Positions 35,248-46,034 of a DNA stretch of 64,000 nucleotides are shown piece by piece (position 1 is the stretch's first letter; every line of letters starts with the position of its first letter). The position numbers and the translations under genes are program-made. The notes beneath the pieces are model-generated. The model did no database searches, was not told where the DNA came from, and saw only the letters and a program-made list of their open reading frames with translations. The stretch is from Aedes albopictus (Eukaryota; Arthropoda; Insecta; Diptera; Culicidae). The stretch is from the NCBI RefSeq assembly GCF_035046485.1, contig NC_085137.1, positions 494,420,351 to 494,484,350 of the forward strand. The letters run 5' to 3'.

Positions 35248-36540
35248 TCATCGATCCCGATGATGTTGATATCGTCCGCGAAATCCAGAAGCATATGCGA
35301 CCGCATGACAATGGTTCTGCTCCTTTGCACGCCAGCTCTCCTTATCGCTCCTTCCAGTGCTATGTTGTACAGTAAGTTCGAAAAGTGCATCGCCCTGCTT
35401 TAGTGTATCTAAGGTTACGAACGATAACGAAACTTCATCCGCAACCCGTACACTCGATGATCCGTCAAGCGTCGCACGCATCAGTCTAATCAGCTTCGCC
35501 GGAAAACCATGTTCAATCATTATCTGCCATAACTCGTTTCTCTTCACTGAACCGTACGCCGCCTTGAAACCAATAAACAGATGATGATGGATCTGCAAGT
35601 TGTACTTCCGAATCTGCCGCAAGGTGAACTGAACATCTGATTCGATTTGAAACAGATTTCCGGACAAAATTTTCTACGATGAATTGAGAAGTGTTATTCC
35701 TCTGTGTGACATTTCTTGTATAGAAGGCAAATGAGACCATCCAACCAACTAGCAGGCAGTTCTTCCTCTTCCCATATCATCAATATAATACGGTGTAAGA
35801 GTTGATACTGCGGGTCACTGCCGTGCATGAGAAGCTCGGCCGAGAGTTCGTCCTTCTCAGCAGCCTTGTTGTTCTTCAGTCTTCTAATGGCTGTCTTGAC
35901 CTCGTCTAGCGTTTGAAGTTCCACAGCTTGTCTGTCGTCGTCGATTCGAATTCTATCCGTCGCTTTTCCATACCCACCGTTCAACAATACCTCGAAGTGA
36001 TCTCACCACCTGGCAGTCACCATTGTTATGTCTGTCAGCAAGTTTCCATCACGGTCGTTGCACATGACGGGAGAAGGCGCACACCATTGACAGTTTCGTA
36101 AAATCTCCGCATATCATTCTGTTCCATACTCTCTTGCGCCTGAGCAATTACAGTTTCCTTATGCTCTTTTTTTCTTTTTGCGGTGTATTCGTTTTTCGGC
36201 TACTCTTGCTTCCCTATATCGCTCCCCGACACTAGCATCCGGCTTCTGTCAAGATTCTTCTCGTTTAATACCTTCTAGCATGCCGAACCACCCGTTCCTA
36301 GGTTGTCTTTGAGCAATACCTAACAACTCCTGTGCTGCCGTACTTATCGCTCCGTGGATAGACTCCCACAGAGAGTTGATATTATCGCTCTCGATGATTT
36401 CACTTATCCGCTCGTCCAGCTTCCGGTAATAGTCAGCTACCGCGCCATCTGCTCAAAACCGCCTGGATGTTGAAATGCATCGATCGCTGATTCCTAGAGT
36501 TCGACACGGTTGATAACCGAGCTCGAATCCTACTAACTAC
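35248..36540 (-). pseudogene. RTE-like reverse transcriptase relic, minus
   Basis: From the right it reads NDMRRFYETVNG (about 36110), then MLNGGYGKATD and LDEVKTAIRRLKNNKAAEKD (35987-35694), then SDVQFTLRQIRKYN, HLFIGFKAAYGSVKRNELWQ and TLKQGDALF (35640-35300). This is ordered RTE coding sequence broken by frameshifts. The catalytic FADD part is missing at the left junction. Confidence 0.72.
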
Positions 36541-37600
36541 GAGTTAGGATCTATAAGAGATAGAATAGTTATATTCTTGGGCAAAGTTGCTCCAAATAAG
36601 ATCTTCTACAACTGTGTATAACATTTTATAAACGATTATAAAATTAATTAAAAGCAGATGTTTGGACCCGCTTAACTATAGCAACCACCACCCTAACTAC
36701 ACAATAATGAGGAAAAAGGTTAAAAAAAAGAAGATTTCCCAAAGACGCGGTATGGTACAGTCGATTTTCTGTCATCCCCATAGTTCCAATCGAGCAGGAT
36801 ACCTGTCAAAACGACAAGGATTCGCCACTTTGGTACACTTTACCTACCTGTACCTGAATTTTACCTGAATTTAATAAGCTACCCAGAGATATACAGACGA
36901 TAACTGCTCGTCAGCATTTCAAATTCAAAATTAAATGTTTTTTTTGTTAAATCAAATACCACAACACTTGCTTTAAACTTCCATCTTTTCTTTATTTTCG
37001 TTTATTTATATGTTAACCGTCATAAACAACTTAAAGATGTTAATTATATGATATGATAGAATTAGTAAAACTTTAGTTTATTGTTTATATTCGTGCTTCT
37101 TTAAAAGGACGCTTAGTCCACTAGAAGCACATTAATGTTTTCTTTTACTATGTCGTACTCTTATTAGATGTCAAATTTTTTAATTATTATTCTCAGCCAT
37201 TTATATTCTCAGCCATTTAAAGTATAGTTGTTTTGTTATTTTAATTGTTGTGTTGCCTGTTGGCTGAGAACAGAGTGTCCACTACCAGGGAGCTCACTAA
37301 GGAGCTTTTTGGGAGGGTCACTCTAAAAAAAAACTAAAATTAACACATTTTTGTCTTCCTAAATACGGCTCTGTAGTAAACTGACCCTACCGAACCAAGA
37401 AAATCGCGAAATCCGATAAAAAGTAAGGCCCCGTTAGAGACGTGTATCCGTCCCAAAATTCGTCAATAAACTGACTCACAGATTTCATGCGAAGAGCTAT
37501 CTTAGCAAATTCCTTTTGCACTTCCCGACACACCAACACAATCGTAATGTTTCATTAGCACATCGTTGCAAGGCCCTTGCATGTGTATGTAAATCATCAA
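36541..37600. other. Intron 2, no gene
   Basis: AT-rich sequence with a short duplicated TTATATTCTCAGCCATTTA (about 37190-37220). No coding support. Confidence 0.4.
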
Positions 37601-37621
37601 TCATTATCGAACAGGCGGCGT

Positions 37622-37675
37622 GGTGGCCGAAGAAGCGGAGGCCGAAGAAGCGGCGGCCGAAGAAGCGGCGGCCAA
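37622..37675 (+). repeat. 15-bp GC-rich minisatellite
   Basis: GCCGAAGAAGCGG(C/A)G is repeated about 3.5 times. It keeps frames open (KKRRP or AEEAA peptides) without other gene evidence. Confidence 0.65.
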
Positions 37676-37827
37676 CGACGCGCGAGCAGTTCATGATAGG
37701 CTTCGGCGATGCGCATCCCGATCAAACAAATGCTCCAAAATCAAAACTTGTTTTATCTCATATTTTATGAATTTTTCATTATTCAACATCTATACACTAC
37801 AGGCTCTGTACCCATTGTTCATTGGGC

Positions 37828-37907
37828 GAGGAGCGGCAGCCACAAACCGAGTATTGTGACGTACTGTCGTTGATCATGTGTTATCCTAATTGTGATGTTG
37901 TTCATTA
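37828..37907 (+). mobile_element. LINE 3'-end fragment (RTE/JAM-like), second copy
   Basis: GAGCGGCAGCCACAAACCGA and then GTGATGTTG match 10472-10550. The inverted-repeat element at 37908 interrupts it. Confidence 0.45.
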
Positions 37908-38943
37908 AGATTGGACTCGAAAAAAATGAGACACAAAGAATAATGTATAACTTTTGATTGCGTATTGTACAAAAATCGCTGATTTTTTGACCAGGAATAG
38001 TACATTATGTGTAGCTAATATGATAAAAATTTCATCAAAATCGGTTAAGTGTTTGCGGAGATATAGTCGGAACATGAGACTTACCATTTGAGAATCGTGG
38101 GCTAACGAACACTTTAAAAAATATTATTATTTTTTACCTAAAATTGTAGAGCCAAAAATACTGAACCGTTTTCAACGAAAATTTTTCTGTTTTAAAAGTA
38201 TAAGTATTGTCTCAAAATTTCATTCAATTTGATCTAACCGGTAAAAAGTTATAGCCATATATGTAGCACTACCCAACTAACATTATTACTGTATAAGAGT
38301 TTATTAGAGCTTCCTTTAAAGAGCGTTTGCTTCATAAGCTTTTATGCAGCTACTTTTGTTAGTAGGGTATGCCGCAATAAGCAAATGTGGTTTTTGGTAT
38401 AGTGACACTCAAACTGCTCTAACTTTTAAAATGTTCAACCAAAATGGCTGAAATTTTCACTGAAAACAGTTCAACACAAAAATTTTACACTATTAAAGTT
38501 TCATAAAAATCGGGACAGTGTTGCCAATTCTACAGTCAAAATATTGCACCCTAATTTTAAAATGTTAAAAAGTGCCCAAAATTTGAAAATCCAGTTTTTT
38601 TTTGTTTGAATTGTTTAAAAAAAGTACTAAACTGATTATGATGAAATTTGTACCACTTATAATGCCTTACTTGGAGAACTTACAGTCAAATTTTCAGCCG
38701 TTTTGATGAGCTAACAACAAAACTATAGCCTAAACAATTTTTAAAATAGATGCCCAAGATTTCCAAAATCACATTTTATTGTATCGACAATATTTGCGCC
38801 AATACTGAACCGCTTTTGATTAAATTTTTAGGGTATTAACTACACATAATATGCTATTCCTGGTTAAAAAATCAGCTGTTTTGTGAACGCAATCAAAAGG
38901 TATACATTATTTTGCGTGTCTCATTTTTTTCGAGTCCAGTCTT
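37908..38943. mobile_element. 1.0-kb inverted-repeat element
   Basis: Ends carry AGA(T/C)TGGACTCGAAAAAAAT then GAGACAC in inverted orientation, and the arms match over about 150 bases (TTTTGATTGCGT; ACCAGGAATAG; ACATTATGTGTAG). There is no transposase and the interior is AT-rich. It is probably a mariner-like derivative inserted in the LINE tail. Confidence 0.65.
38272..38367. mobile_element. 96-bp MITE nested in the 1.0-kb element
   Basis: CCCAACTAACA and TGTTAGTAGGG are near-inverse ends, bounded by TA at 38270-38271 and 38368-38369. The termini resemble the CCCAAGTAACAC ends of the element at 50314-52378. Confidence 0.55.
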
Positions 38944-39562
38944 TATAAATGTGATTTTAGAAAGTGAAATAGAAAATTGAGCAAAAATCCTGACAGACCG
39001 TATTCGGATTTGAACGCCCGCCACGTAGTCTTCATATATATTTGCAAAAGGAGGTTGACTGCTTGCATGTATTCTTCGGGAACATCAAGACCAAGAAATT
39101 AATATCGAAGAGCTGAATTAACAATCTCTACAGTAAATTAAAAAAAAAAAAAAACAGTTCAGCAGCACCTATTTTTTTTTTGTTTTAGGTGAAAAGTGTC
39201 TAGATATAAAAATGCTGTCGACAATGTCTCCTTCCACATTGAATGTTCAATAAAACTAATATATACTTCCAAAATAAACAAGAGCCCAGAAATCGATTCT
39301 GCCATGCAACAGATAAAATATTCTTATCACGCAATAATGTCTTTTGGTGTGAATTAATTCCACCCTTTCGTATCGTATTATCAGCATGTCTTCCGCATTC
39401 CTCAAATTGACCGTGTTAGTTGGCTAAATAATTACACACCTTCATGTCGTCACCGTCTCAAACGCATTCACCACCCATCATCACTGGAATGCACCCTTCT
39501 ACACGATTTTTTTTTTGCATACAGGGTCATCGCTTGCCTTATTACTGTGTGGAACGGAAGTA

Positions 39563-39829
39563 CTGTCTACCCCCGTTGGTTTGAACGACACCTCATGCAA
39601 ACCAACGGGGTCCATTTTTAACTTGAACTTCTAGTAACCCTGTGGACGCCGAAAAACACACTGATGGTAACCCTTTTTGCTGTTTTGTTTTGTTTCTGCG
39701 TTCCATTTCACCACGTTCCATGAGCAGAATGACGTTTGAACCATTTTTAGTTTGAACGATGTGCAGATTAGAGGGGGTCAAATTAAAAAGTGTTCAGATT
39801 AGATGAGGTCAAACCAAGGGGGTAGACGG
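39563..39829. mobile_element. 267-bp TA-flanked MITE
   Basis: C(T/C)GTCTACCCCC(G)TTGGTTTGA is inverted at both ends, with TA at 39561-39562 and 39830-39831. Confidence 0.75.
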
Positions 39830-40332
39830 TAATTGGATATCTGCAGACACACATCCTACACATCCCCACAGGCCACCATGTATAGCTGCGCCTACCGTCT
39901 TATAGCTCTGTATGAGCATTTTAAGATAATTGCATTTCAATCCATTAGCTTTATTGCGCCGAGCTGGCTTTGATGCACGTCAGCTTTAGTTCTTAAAGTT
40001 CGATAGGTCAGTAAACCTTCCCATCAAAGAAAATGGGTAAAGTTGCCATAGGTTCTCTCATTGCTAGTGGTACGTGGTATAATGACAAACAACAGACGAT
40101 AATGATGAGTTGAGAAAACAAATTCTTCGAATTAGTCTCGCCTATACCCAATCCACAAAATAGCACACCCTTGCGCCTTGCGGTTGATATAAATACATAC
40201 AGCAATGGCAATTTCCGAACCTTGATTTTCCTCGAATTTATGCTACCTTCGTTTCTTGAATGACGAATCTTGGAGAACTTTCTCATTTACCTTGCCATTG
40301 GTGGTTCTATCCGCTTTACCCGGGTGGATATA

Positions 40333-40926
40333 GGGTAAAAGGGTATAATACGCCCCACCGGGGCAAAACGCCCCCCTTCATTTTCTAGCGATTTAAGCGC
40401 TTTTTGCATGCGGGATCGATTGGAAATCTTAAATATTGATGATTAATTGCCTTCAAGCTGATCCGTTAGTTGATTGGTATAGAAAAGCAATAAAAATATC
40501 AAATAGTCTGAAATCGAGGCTTTTGGCGTAATATTTTACCTCTTGCAAGCTGGCTTTATTGTAAACGAAGCCAGTTCTGTTCGCTTATATTATTTTGCAA
40601 CTTTTAAGCAGTTAAACACTTGTTAACAGGCCCTCCTAGGATAAGCATGTGGTAGAATTATCCCCTGGTACAGTTTTATCACGGGGCTGGACGTTTTTCT
40701 TTTGATGGGGCGTATTGCCCCGTTTGTTTTGATAAGGTAAATTTTGGAACGTTTTCGGAAAACGTTTCAAAGCTGCCATAGCCGCCCCTCCAGAGGTAAA
40801 GTTCTCATGCAACACTTCACTGACTTTAGAAACAACGATTTGCAGTGGACAATAGATGGAATAAGGCGCCAATTTTAGATATATTGCCATTTCTGCTTAG
40901 GGGGGGCATATTATACCTGTTTACCC
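40333..40926. mobile_element. 594-bp TA-flanked element with GCCCC-rich ends
   Basis: GGGTAAA, GGTATAATA(C/T)GCCCC and their inverse occupy the ends. TA lies at 40331-40332 and 40927-40928. Repeated GGGGCGTAT/GCCCCG words occur inside. Confidence 0.72.
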
Positions 40927-41246
40927 TAACTAATAATTTAGCTGACGGTGCGCGTAGAAAAGCGACCACCAAAGGTTCGAAGGCTGAACTTGGCACTGAA
41001 TAGACCGACTAGCAATAAACGGATAACCCCGAGCTGCGAATGCGTCAATGCCCGGTAGAGCAGTTATCACGGACAGGGTACCCTCATCATCACCGTAGAG
41101 TAGGTACTCGTCATACCGCTTCCGATGGTAATTGACATCTCCATTTCAATTGCCATGCAGTGATAATGCATAAGTGCAATTAAAATTAGAACTATGGCAA
41201 ACACGCCCCACATCTATACCCATTCACGGGCTCCATTCGTGGTGCG

Positions 41247-41423
41247 TCTGATGCCGTTTTTCTTTTTTAACCTGGGTTGGAACTGGATTGGCGGAAAATG
41301 TGTAAACAAACAACGTCAAACAAACTTTAGTACAAGCGAAACCGAAGTCGGGTTGGGGTTGAAACTGTGATCTGATCCAGTTCCAACCCAGGTTGGAACT
41401 GGATAATAAAGAAAAACGGCATG
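41247..41423. mobile_element. Fold-back MITE upstream of exon 3
   Basis: ATGCCGTTTTTCTTT and its inverse mark the ends. Inside, AACCTGGGTTGGAACTGGAT occurs in both orientations. Confidence 0.65.
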
Positions 41424-41604
41424 AGGGACAGGGGTTTTCGACCTTGCAAATGCAGAACGCAACGTACCGCGCCCTACTGTATCGCAACTGTCAACACGGA
41501 AGCTCTCCTTCCGGTGGAAACATGTGGGAATCTTATTTCATGTGGGCCCAACGGTTTCTGCATTCAATTTAATTTTTGTTTCCACTCCATTTTGTTCCCC
41601 TTAG

Positions 41605-41672
41605 GTTCACTCACCGAGGTGTCAATCTCCCTGTACATCAACCGGATATCGGGAGTGGACGAGAACAAGGAG
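41605..41672 (+). CDS. Channel exon 3 (first beta strands of ligand-binding domain)
   Basis: The acceptor is TTCCCCTTAG and the donor is GAG/GTACAAGT. Residues 43-65 read SLTEVSISLYINRISGVDEN and end at KE, the conserved V-x-v-S-x-Y-I strand of Cys-loop extracellular domains. The intron after it is only 93 bases, in contrast with the 22.9 kb before it. Confidence 0.9.
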
Positions 41673-41765
41673 GTACAAGTCACACCGACAACCACCCGCT
41701 GGGCTTTTCCCACCCAATAAAAAATCAATCAATACGAACCGAAAATAAATTTCCATTTCCCCCAG

Positions 41766-42001
41766 GAAATATCAATCGACGCGTTTCTGCAAGTCACCTG
41801 GGAGGATCCCCGACTGGTGCCGGACGACCCCAGCGGTACCATGACCAAGGAGTACATGGAGCTGACACCGACCGAACAGATGACGGTGTGGGTTCCCGAC
41901 CTGTACATCCGGCAGCTGCGGGAGATGAAGGTGATGACCCTGTTCGAGGAAATCAGCAAGCTGCGGCTGTACAAAAATAGCACCCTGGTGCTGACCAAGG
42001 G
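41766..42001 (+). CDS. Channel exon 4 (extracellular domain, WVPD motif)
   Basis: The exon follows CCCCAG and ends with two bases of a glycine codon before GTGGGT. Residues 66-143 include FLQVTWEDPRL and the loop A motif WVPDLYI (107-113), as in family members. GC-rich coding use contrasts with the AT-rich introns. The next intron is 65 bases. Confidence 0.92.
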
Positions 42002-42066
42002 GTGGGTTTCGGAGGGGATCAGCTGGGGCATATATCCAATAGCATTAAATCCGCTTTCCCTTACAG

Positions 42067-42149
42067 AGCCACAATCATCTTCAAGTGCGACATGGATTTC
42101 GTACTGTATCCGTTAGACGTACAAAGATGCCCAGTAGATTTTAGTAGCT
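42067..42149 (+). CDS. Channel exon 5 (Cys-loop)
   Basis: Residues 144-171 read GATIIFK and then C151-DMDFVLYPLDVQR-C165 followed by PVDFSS. The thirteen residues between the cysteines and the central Y-P-L-D are the defining Cys-loop signature. The donor is GTAAGT, and a 12.3-kb intron packed with repeats follows. Confidence 0.95.
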
Positions 42150-42329
42150 GTAAGTATTTGACAAGGTTTTACTGAAAATACACTGGAACCTCTTTTTATG
42201 AACATGGGTGGGGGTGCATAAATTAAAAAAGGCATAAAAAGAGGGAAATTTATGCATAAATTAGAATTGGGATTTAATGAGGGAATCTAGTAAGCGAGAA
42301 CAGGTCTTGCTTCTGTGCATTTGAGGTGG

Positions 42330-42837
42330 GGAGAACGATCCCAGAGATCCCAAAAAAAGGGGTTCCAAATTGGCATCAGAGGCGTTTCAGGGAGTTATTT
42401 CAGAGGATTTGAAGAGCCTTTTAAGGGCGTTCTGTCATGATTTGTAGGCGTTTTAATGGGATTGCAAGGAATTCAGGGGCATTCAATAGTATTTTTAGGG
42501 GGTTTCAGAGACGTTTCAAGGGGCTTTAAGAGCAAGTCAGGCGATCTCAGGAGCCAAAGGGCGTTGCAAGGTGCTTGAGGGGCGTTTCAAGATATTTCAG
42601 AGTCATTTTAGAGAGTTTCAGGGTATTTCAGGAACATTTTATGGGCGTTGCTACATGTTTTAGAGACGTTTAGGGACCATAACATTTCAGGGGCGTTTCA
42701 AGGGTTTTCAGATGCGTTTCAGGGGGTTTATGGAGCCTATGAAAGACGTCCAAATGGGTTTCAAAGGCATGCCAAATTGATTTTGATGATTTCAAGGGCG
42801 TTACAGTGGGATTACGAAGGTTTCAGTGGCGTCCCAA
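42330..42837 (+). repeat. Degenerate GGGGCGTTTCA minisatellite
   Basis: Words such as AGGGGCGTTTCAAGG and TTTCAGGG recur every 12-18 bases with decay. No gene. It is distinct from the TTCCTCCAGGAA satellite. Confidence 0.6.
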
Positions 42838-43020
42838 GGCATTTCAAGTCAGGGTCGTATCAGGGAGTTTCAAGAACATTTTTAAATCAAAGGGTATTTC
42901 AGGGGCGTTTCAAAAGATATATCATGATGGGGTCTCTGAAATTCTGAAACACCTTTGAAATACCCTTTGATTTGAAGGTGTTCTTGAAGCCCCCTGATAC
43001 GACCATGACCTGAAATGCAT
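42838..43020. repeat. Long hairpin made from the GGGGCGTTTCA repeat
   Basis: The stretch about 42838-42925 pairs with the reverse complement of about 42945-43018 (GGTCGTATCAGGG; AAATCAAAGGGTATTTCA). It is a head-to-head inversion of minisatellite. Confidence 0.65.
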
Positions 43021-43370
43021 CTGAATCCCGCCAAAAATACTTTTAGAAAGGCCTCTACAATCCCTCTAAAACCCACTAAGCTCATTTTTGGCCATTTAGG
43101 GTCCTGAAATCATCGGTTTAAGTAGAAGAGCGTAATTTTGTATCGAAAAAATATTTATGTTTTTTAGTCCCAAGCAATTTTTGACAGCTTTAGGCCCCTT
43201 CAGGGGCCACTTAGTTTTGAGTAACGGGTTTTTTGACACGATCACTTTTGAGCTAAAACGATCATTTTCCAACAATGAGCTTATAACATTTACAATTTTT
43301 GCAAAATAAGGAATGGCCTACTCTCCCCTATAAACACCCCCCGGCCACCGTTGCAAAAGTTACCGTCATC

Positions 43371-43517
43371 CAGGCTTATTCTGCGTGGCGTGTGAGGTGA
43401 AACGATCGGTTTCGTCTCACGGGACGTGAGCTGACTAATCAAATGGGACTCGATCCCCCCGACTTTTGTCACCTCATTCGACACGTCTCACCTCACACAC
43501 CGTGCAGAATAAGCCTG
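43371..43517. mobile_element. 147-bp CAGGCTTATTCTGC MITE
   Basis: CAGGCTTATTCTGC is exactly inverted at the far end, and the arms continue GTGTGAGGTGA(A/G)ACG. Confidence 0.72.
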
Positions 43518-43816
43518 ATTATTAAATTTTCTTGTCCACAATATTGGCTCTGAGTAGCTTTCCCTATGCAGAGCATAAAAAAGGTGCATAAAAATAACAT
43601 GCGTATAAAGAAGTTTTGGTGTATAAATAAGTCCATAAGATTTACAATTTTTGGATTATTTGAAACAATGATGCAGCATCCGGAAAAGACAGTTTGCAAT
43701 TTGCAATATGAATTTCTATACAAACTGTGTGTGCTCACTCTAAAGTTGAAATCAGCTCATATTTTGGAAGGACGATCGTTTAAACCTAGTAAAGCGAAAA
43801 TTTTAAAATTGGCATA

Positions 43817-44158
43817 GGGTAGAAGCTTTAGTTTTGGCCAGTCCGGAGTTTTGGCCATAGTGCGGTATTGAGCCTGTTGCGATCTAAATCGGCGTAAATT
43901 TATTTTTTACTAGTAGATCCTAATACAATATGATGATTACAGAATTACAGAAGAATATGGCCAAAACTGTGGCAGAGCTTCTATTTTGGCCAGTGCCACT
44001 TTTAATACAAAAATCAAGTATTGGCATGATTTCTGCATTTTTCCTTCAAAATATAGATTGAAACCTTTCTTTTGACGCATTGGTTGTTTTCATAGGATTA
44101 TTGGTTATTTTTATAAAAATGATTTCCCTTAGACTGGCCAAAACCGGTGCCCGCACCC
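43817..44158 (+). mobile_element. MITE family GGGTAGAAGCTT, copy 1
   Basis: TA flanks both ends (43815-43816 and 44159-44160). The sequence, including GTGCCACTTTTAAT and the right end ACCGGTGC followed by ACCC, recurs in reverse at 53904-54398. TTTTGGCCA words recur throughout. Confidence 0.78.
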
Positions 44159-44284
44159 TACTGTCGTCCAGTGAACAGTTTCAAATTCTTGCCGTATCAG
44201 TATTCATTTTGCATTCTCTGCGTTAATGATCTGTCGTAAACGCTGTAATCTGCCACTATTCCAGGAAATTCATCAAATTCGGTA

Positions 44285-44908
44285 GACGAGCTTGATGCTC
44301 TAGTGGCTACCGCTTCTGATTAATATACAAAGATTCTGAGTTCAACCCCTGGCTCGTCTCTTTCCTCTCCAACTTTGTATCTTTCTATCTACTTTACTTT
44401 ATCTCTCTACGCTTTTTTCTCTACATATATACATCCCATGTATGATCATAGCCATCGCTAGAACTAGAAACGGATTGTAACAAAAATCCGTTTGCCATCC
44501 TTCCAACTTTCACAGCACAGTTTAAAATGGTACGCCTACAAGTTATCCAATCAAGCGAACTGTGCCGCTTCACATTAACCTTCACACGATCTATTACTTT
44601 ACACGTCTGGCATCCACGCACTAATGCGTGAACTCCTATGCTAAAAATAAACATGTTCCAATAATACTCCAACATCCGCATTAACTTGTACAGGCGCAGA
44701 AGACTCAACGGTCTGTTGGTAATAACCCCCCATTGACATGCAAAGCAAACTGACGTAGCAGGCTCCATTGCCGGCTAAGAATAGAAAACCATCAATACTC
44801 TTACATTGAAGATGGCTGTTGGTTCCAAGCTGCTATCTTATTGATCCCTCGTGTGAGTGTAGCTGGTCTGGCGATACTGGGGCGGTCAATCAAGCTCCTC
44901 AAGCTCAA
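44285..44908 (+). mobile_element. tRNA-headed SINE, copy 1
   Basis: The head has A-box-like GATGCTCTAGTGGCTA and B-box-like GAGTTCAACCCC. The body (CGCTAGAAC(T/C)AGAAACG; GCCTACAAGTTAT; GTGCCGCTT) matches copy 2 at 45312. It ends in a TCAAGCTC-type simple tail. The 15 bases GAAATTCATCAAATT occur at 44265-44279 and 44909-44923, a drifted target duplication. Confidence 0.7.
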
Positions 44909-45177
44909 GAAATTCATCAAATTGGAAAGCTCTTCAGGAATACTTTTTTCCACTTGAAAATACGTTAGAAATCCTAATAACGGGTTACCATCAAATCATG
45001 GGGTATTATAAGAATTTGCATGCCTAAGGGGATTAGGCTCTGTGTATCTCACTTGCCGGTTTTGCTTATACACTTCTGAACCTTCATTTGGATCAACTTT
45101 CTGTTGTGATGGTGCATAAACCGTCTCATTATACTACAGGTTCCAAGAATCATCGCTTTCAGGATGCTGCCCAGTCA

Positions 45178-46034
45178 ACCAATGATCGTATAAGATGTTG
45201 AATAGGATGATAAAGTGGAGGCGATATGCGTACATTTTACATGCGCATAAATGGAGGCATGCACGTATATGGCCTCCACTTTATCATCTTATGCAACATT
45301 TTATACGATTAGACGGGCTTGGTGGTCTAGTGGTTACCGCTTCTGATTCGTATGCAGAAGGTCATGGGTTCAATCCCTGGCCCGTCCCTTTCATCCTACT
45401 TTGTATCTTTCTATCCACTTCCTCTCTCTCTCTTCTCTACATATACAACTCATGTATATTCATATGTTCATAGCGATCGCTAGAACCAGAAACGAATTTG
45501 AAAAAAGTCGTTTCCCTCCCTTCCAATTTCCACTCACAGCACAGTGTATATAACGCCTACAAGTTATGCAACCAAAGCGTGCTGTGCCGCTTGACCTTAT
45601 TCACCTCATTCACCACACAATCTATCACCTTACGAACACTATAAATAACCCCTTATCCATGGATCGCATCACCGACCCAACGGTGACTCCCAGATCTCCC
45701 ATCCTTTCCGTCTAACAAATACCCCAGTCCGTGCTGGATGTGGGGATGCAGAGGTGATCTCGGTCTTTAGTAGCAACAACCAGCACACTCTAACATTCCT
45801 TTCCCTTCCCAACTGACTATAAGGACGTGGCCGGCGCCGTTATTGATCCAAAATGTATGAGCTGCTAGAATTGCTCTTTGAGAATAAGTGGAATGTCCCA
45901 GCCCTTATTCATTTGGATCTCAGTGCAATTGGTACCAGCTCAGATCAATCACGGAGTAGCAACCATTGACATGTATAGTCAGATTTGATCGTTGATCGTT
46001 GATCGTTTTATGCAACATTTTATACGATTACTGG
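45178..46034. mobile_element. MITE family ATCGTATAAGATGTT, copy B (split by SINE)
   Basis: 45178-45311 holds the left arm, TGGAGGC core and most of the right arm, with the final CTGG at 46031-46034. Between them lies the 696-base SINE. Without the SINE and its target duplication the unit matches copies A and C. Confidence 0.78.
45312..46007 (+). mobile_element. tRNA-headed SINE, copy 2, complete
   Basis: GGTGGTCTAGTGGTTACCGC (A box) and GGGTTCAATCCC (B box) form the tRNA-like head. The 3' end is (TTGATCG)n. A 23-base exact direct repeat, containing ATGCAACATTTTATACGATT, flanks it at 45289-45311 and 46008-46030. The length near 0.7 kb is large for a SINE. The part before the tail (GGACGTGGCCGGCGCCGTTA) may derive from a LINE 3' end. 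Confidence 0.85.

Noticed and set aside
37516..37770. 84-codon frame with KKRRP repeats
   Set aside because: Minisatellite translation with LINE tail on one side and no homologous context.
45320..45395. Possible tRNA gene
   Set aside because: A and B boxes are present, but it is the head of a 0.7-kb SINE with a target duplication and has a close dispersed copy at 44285.
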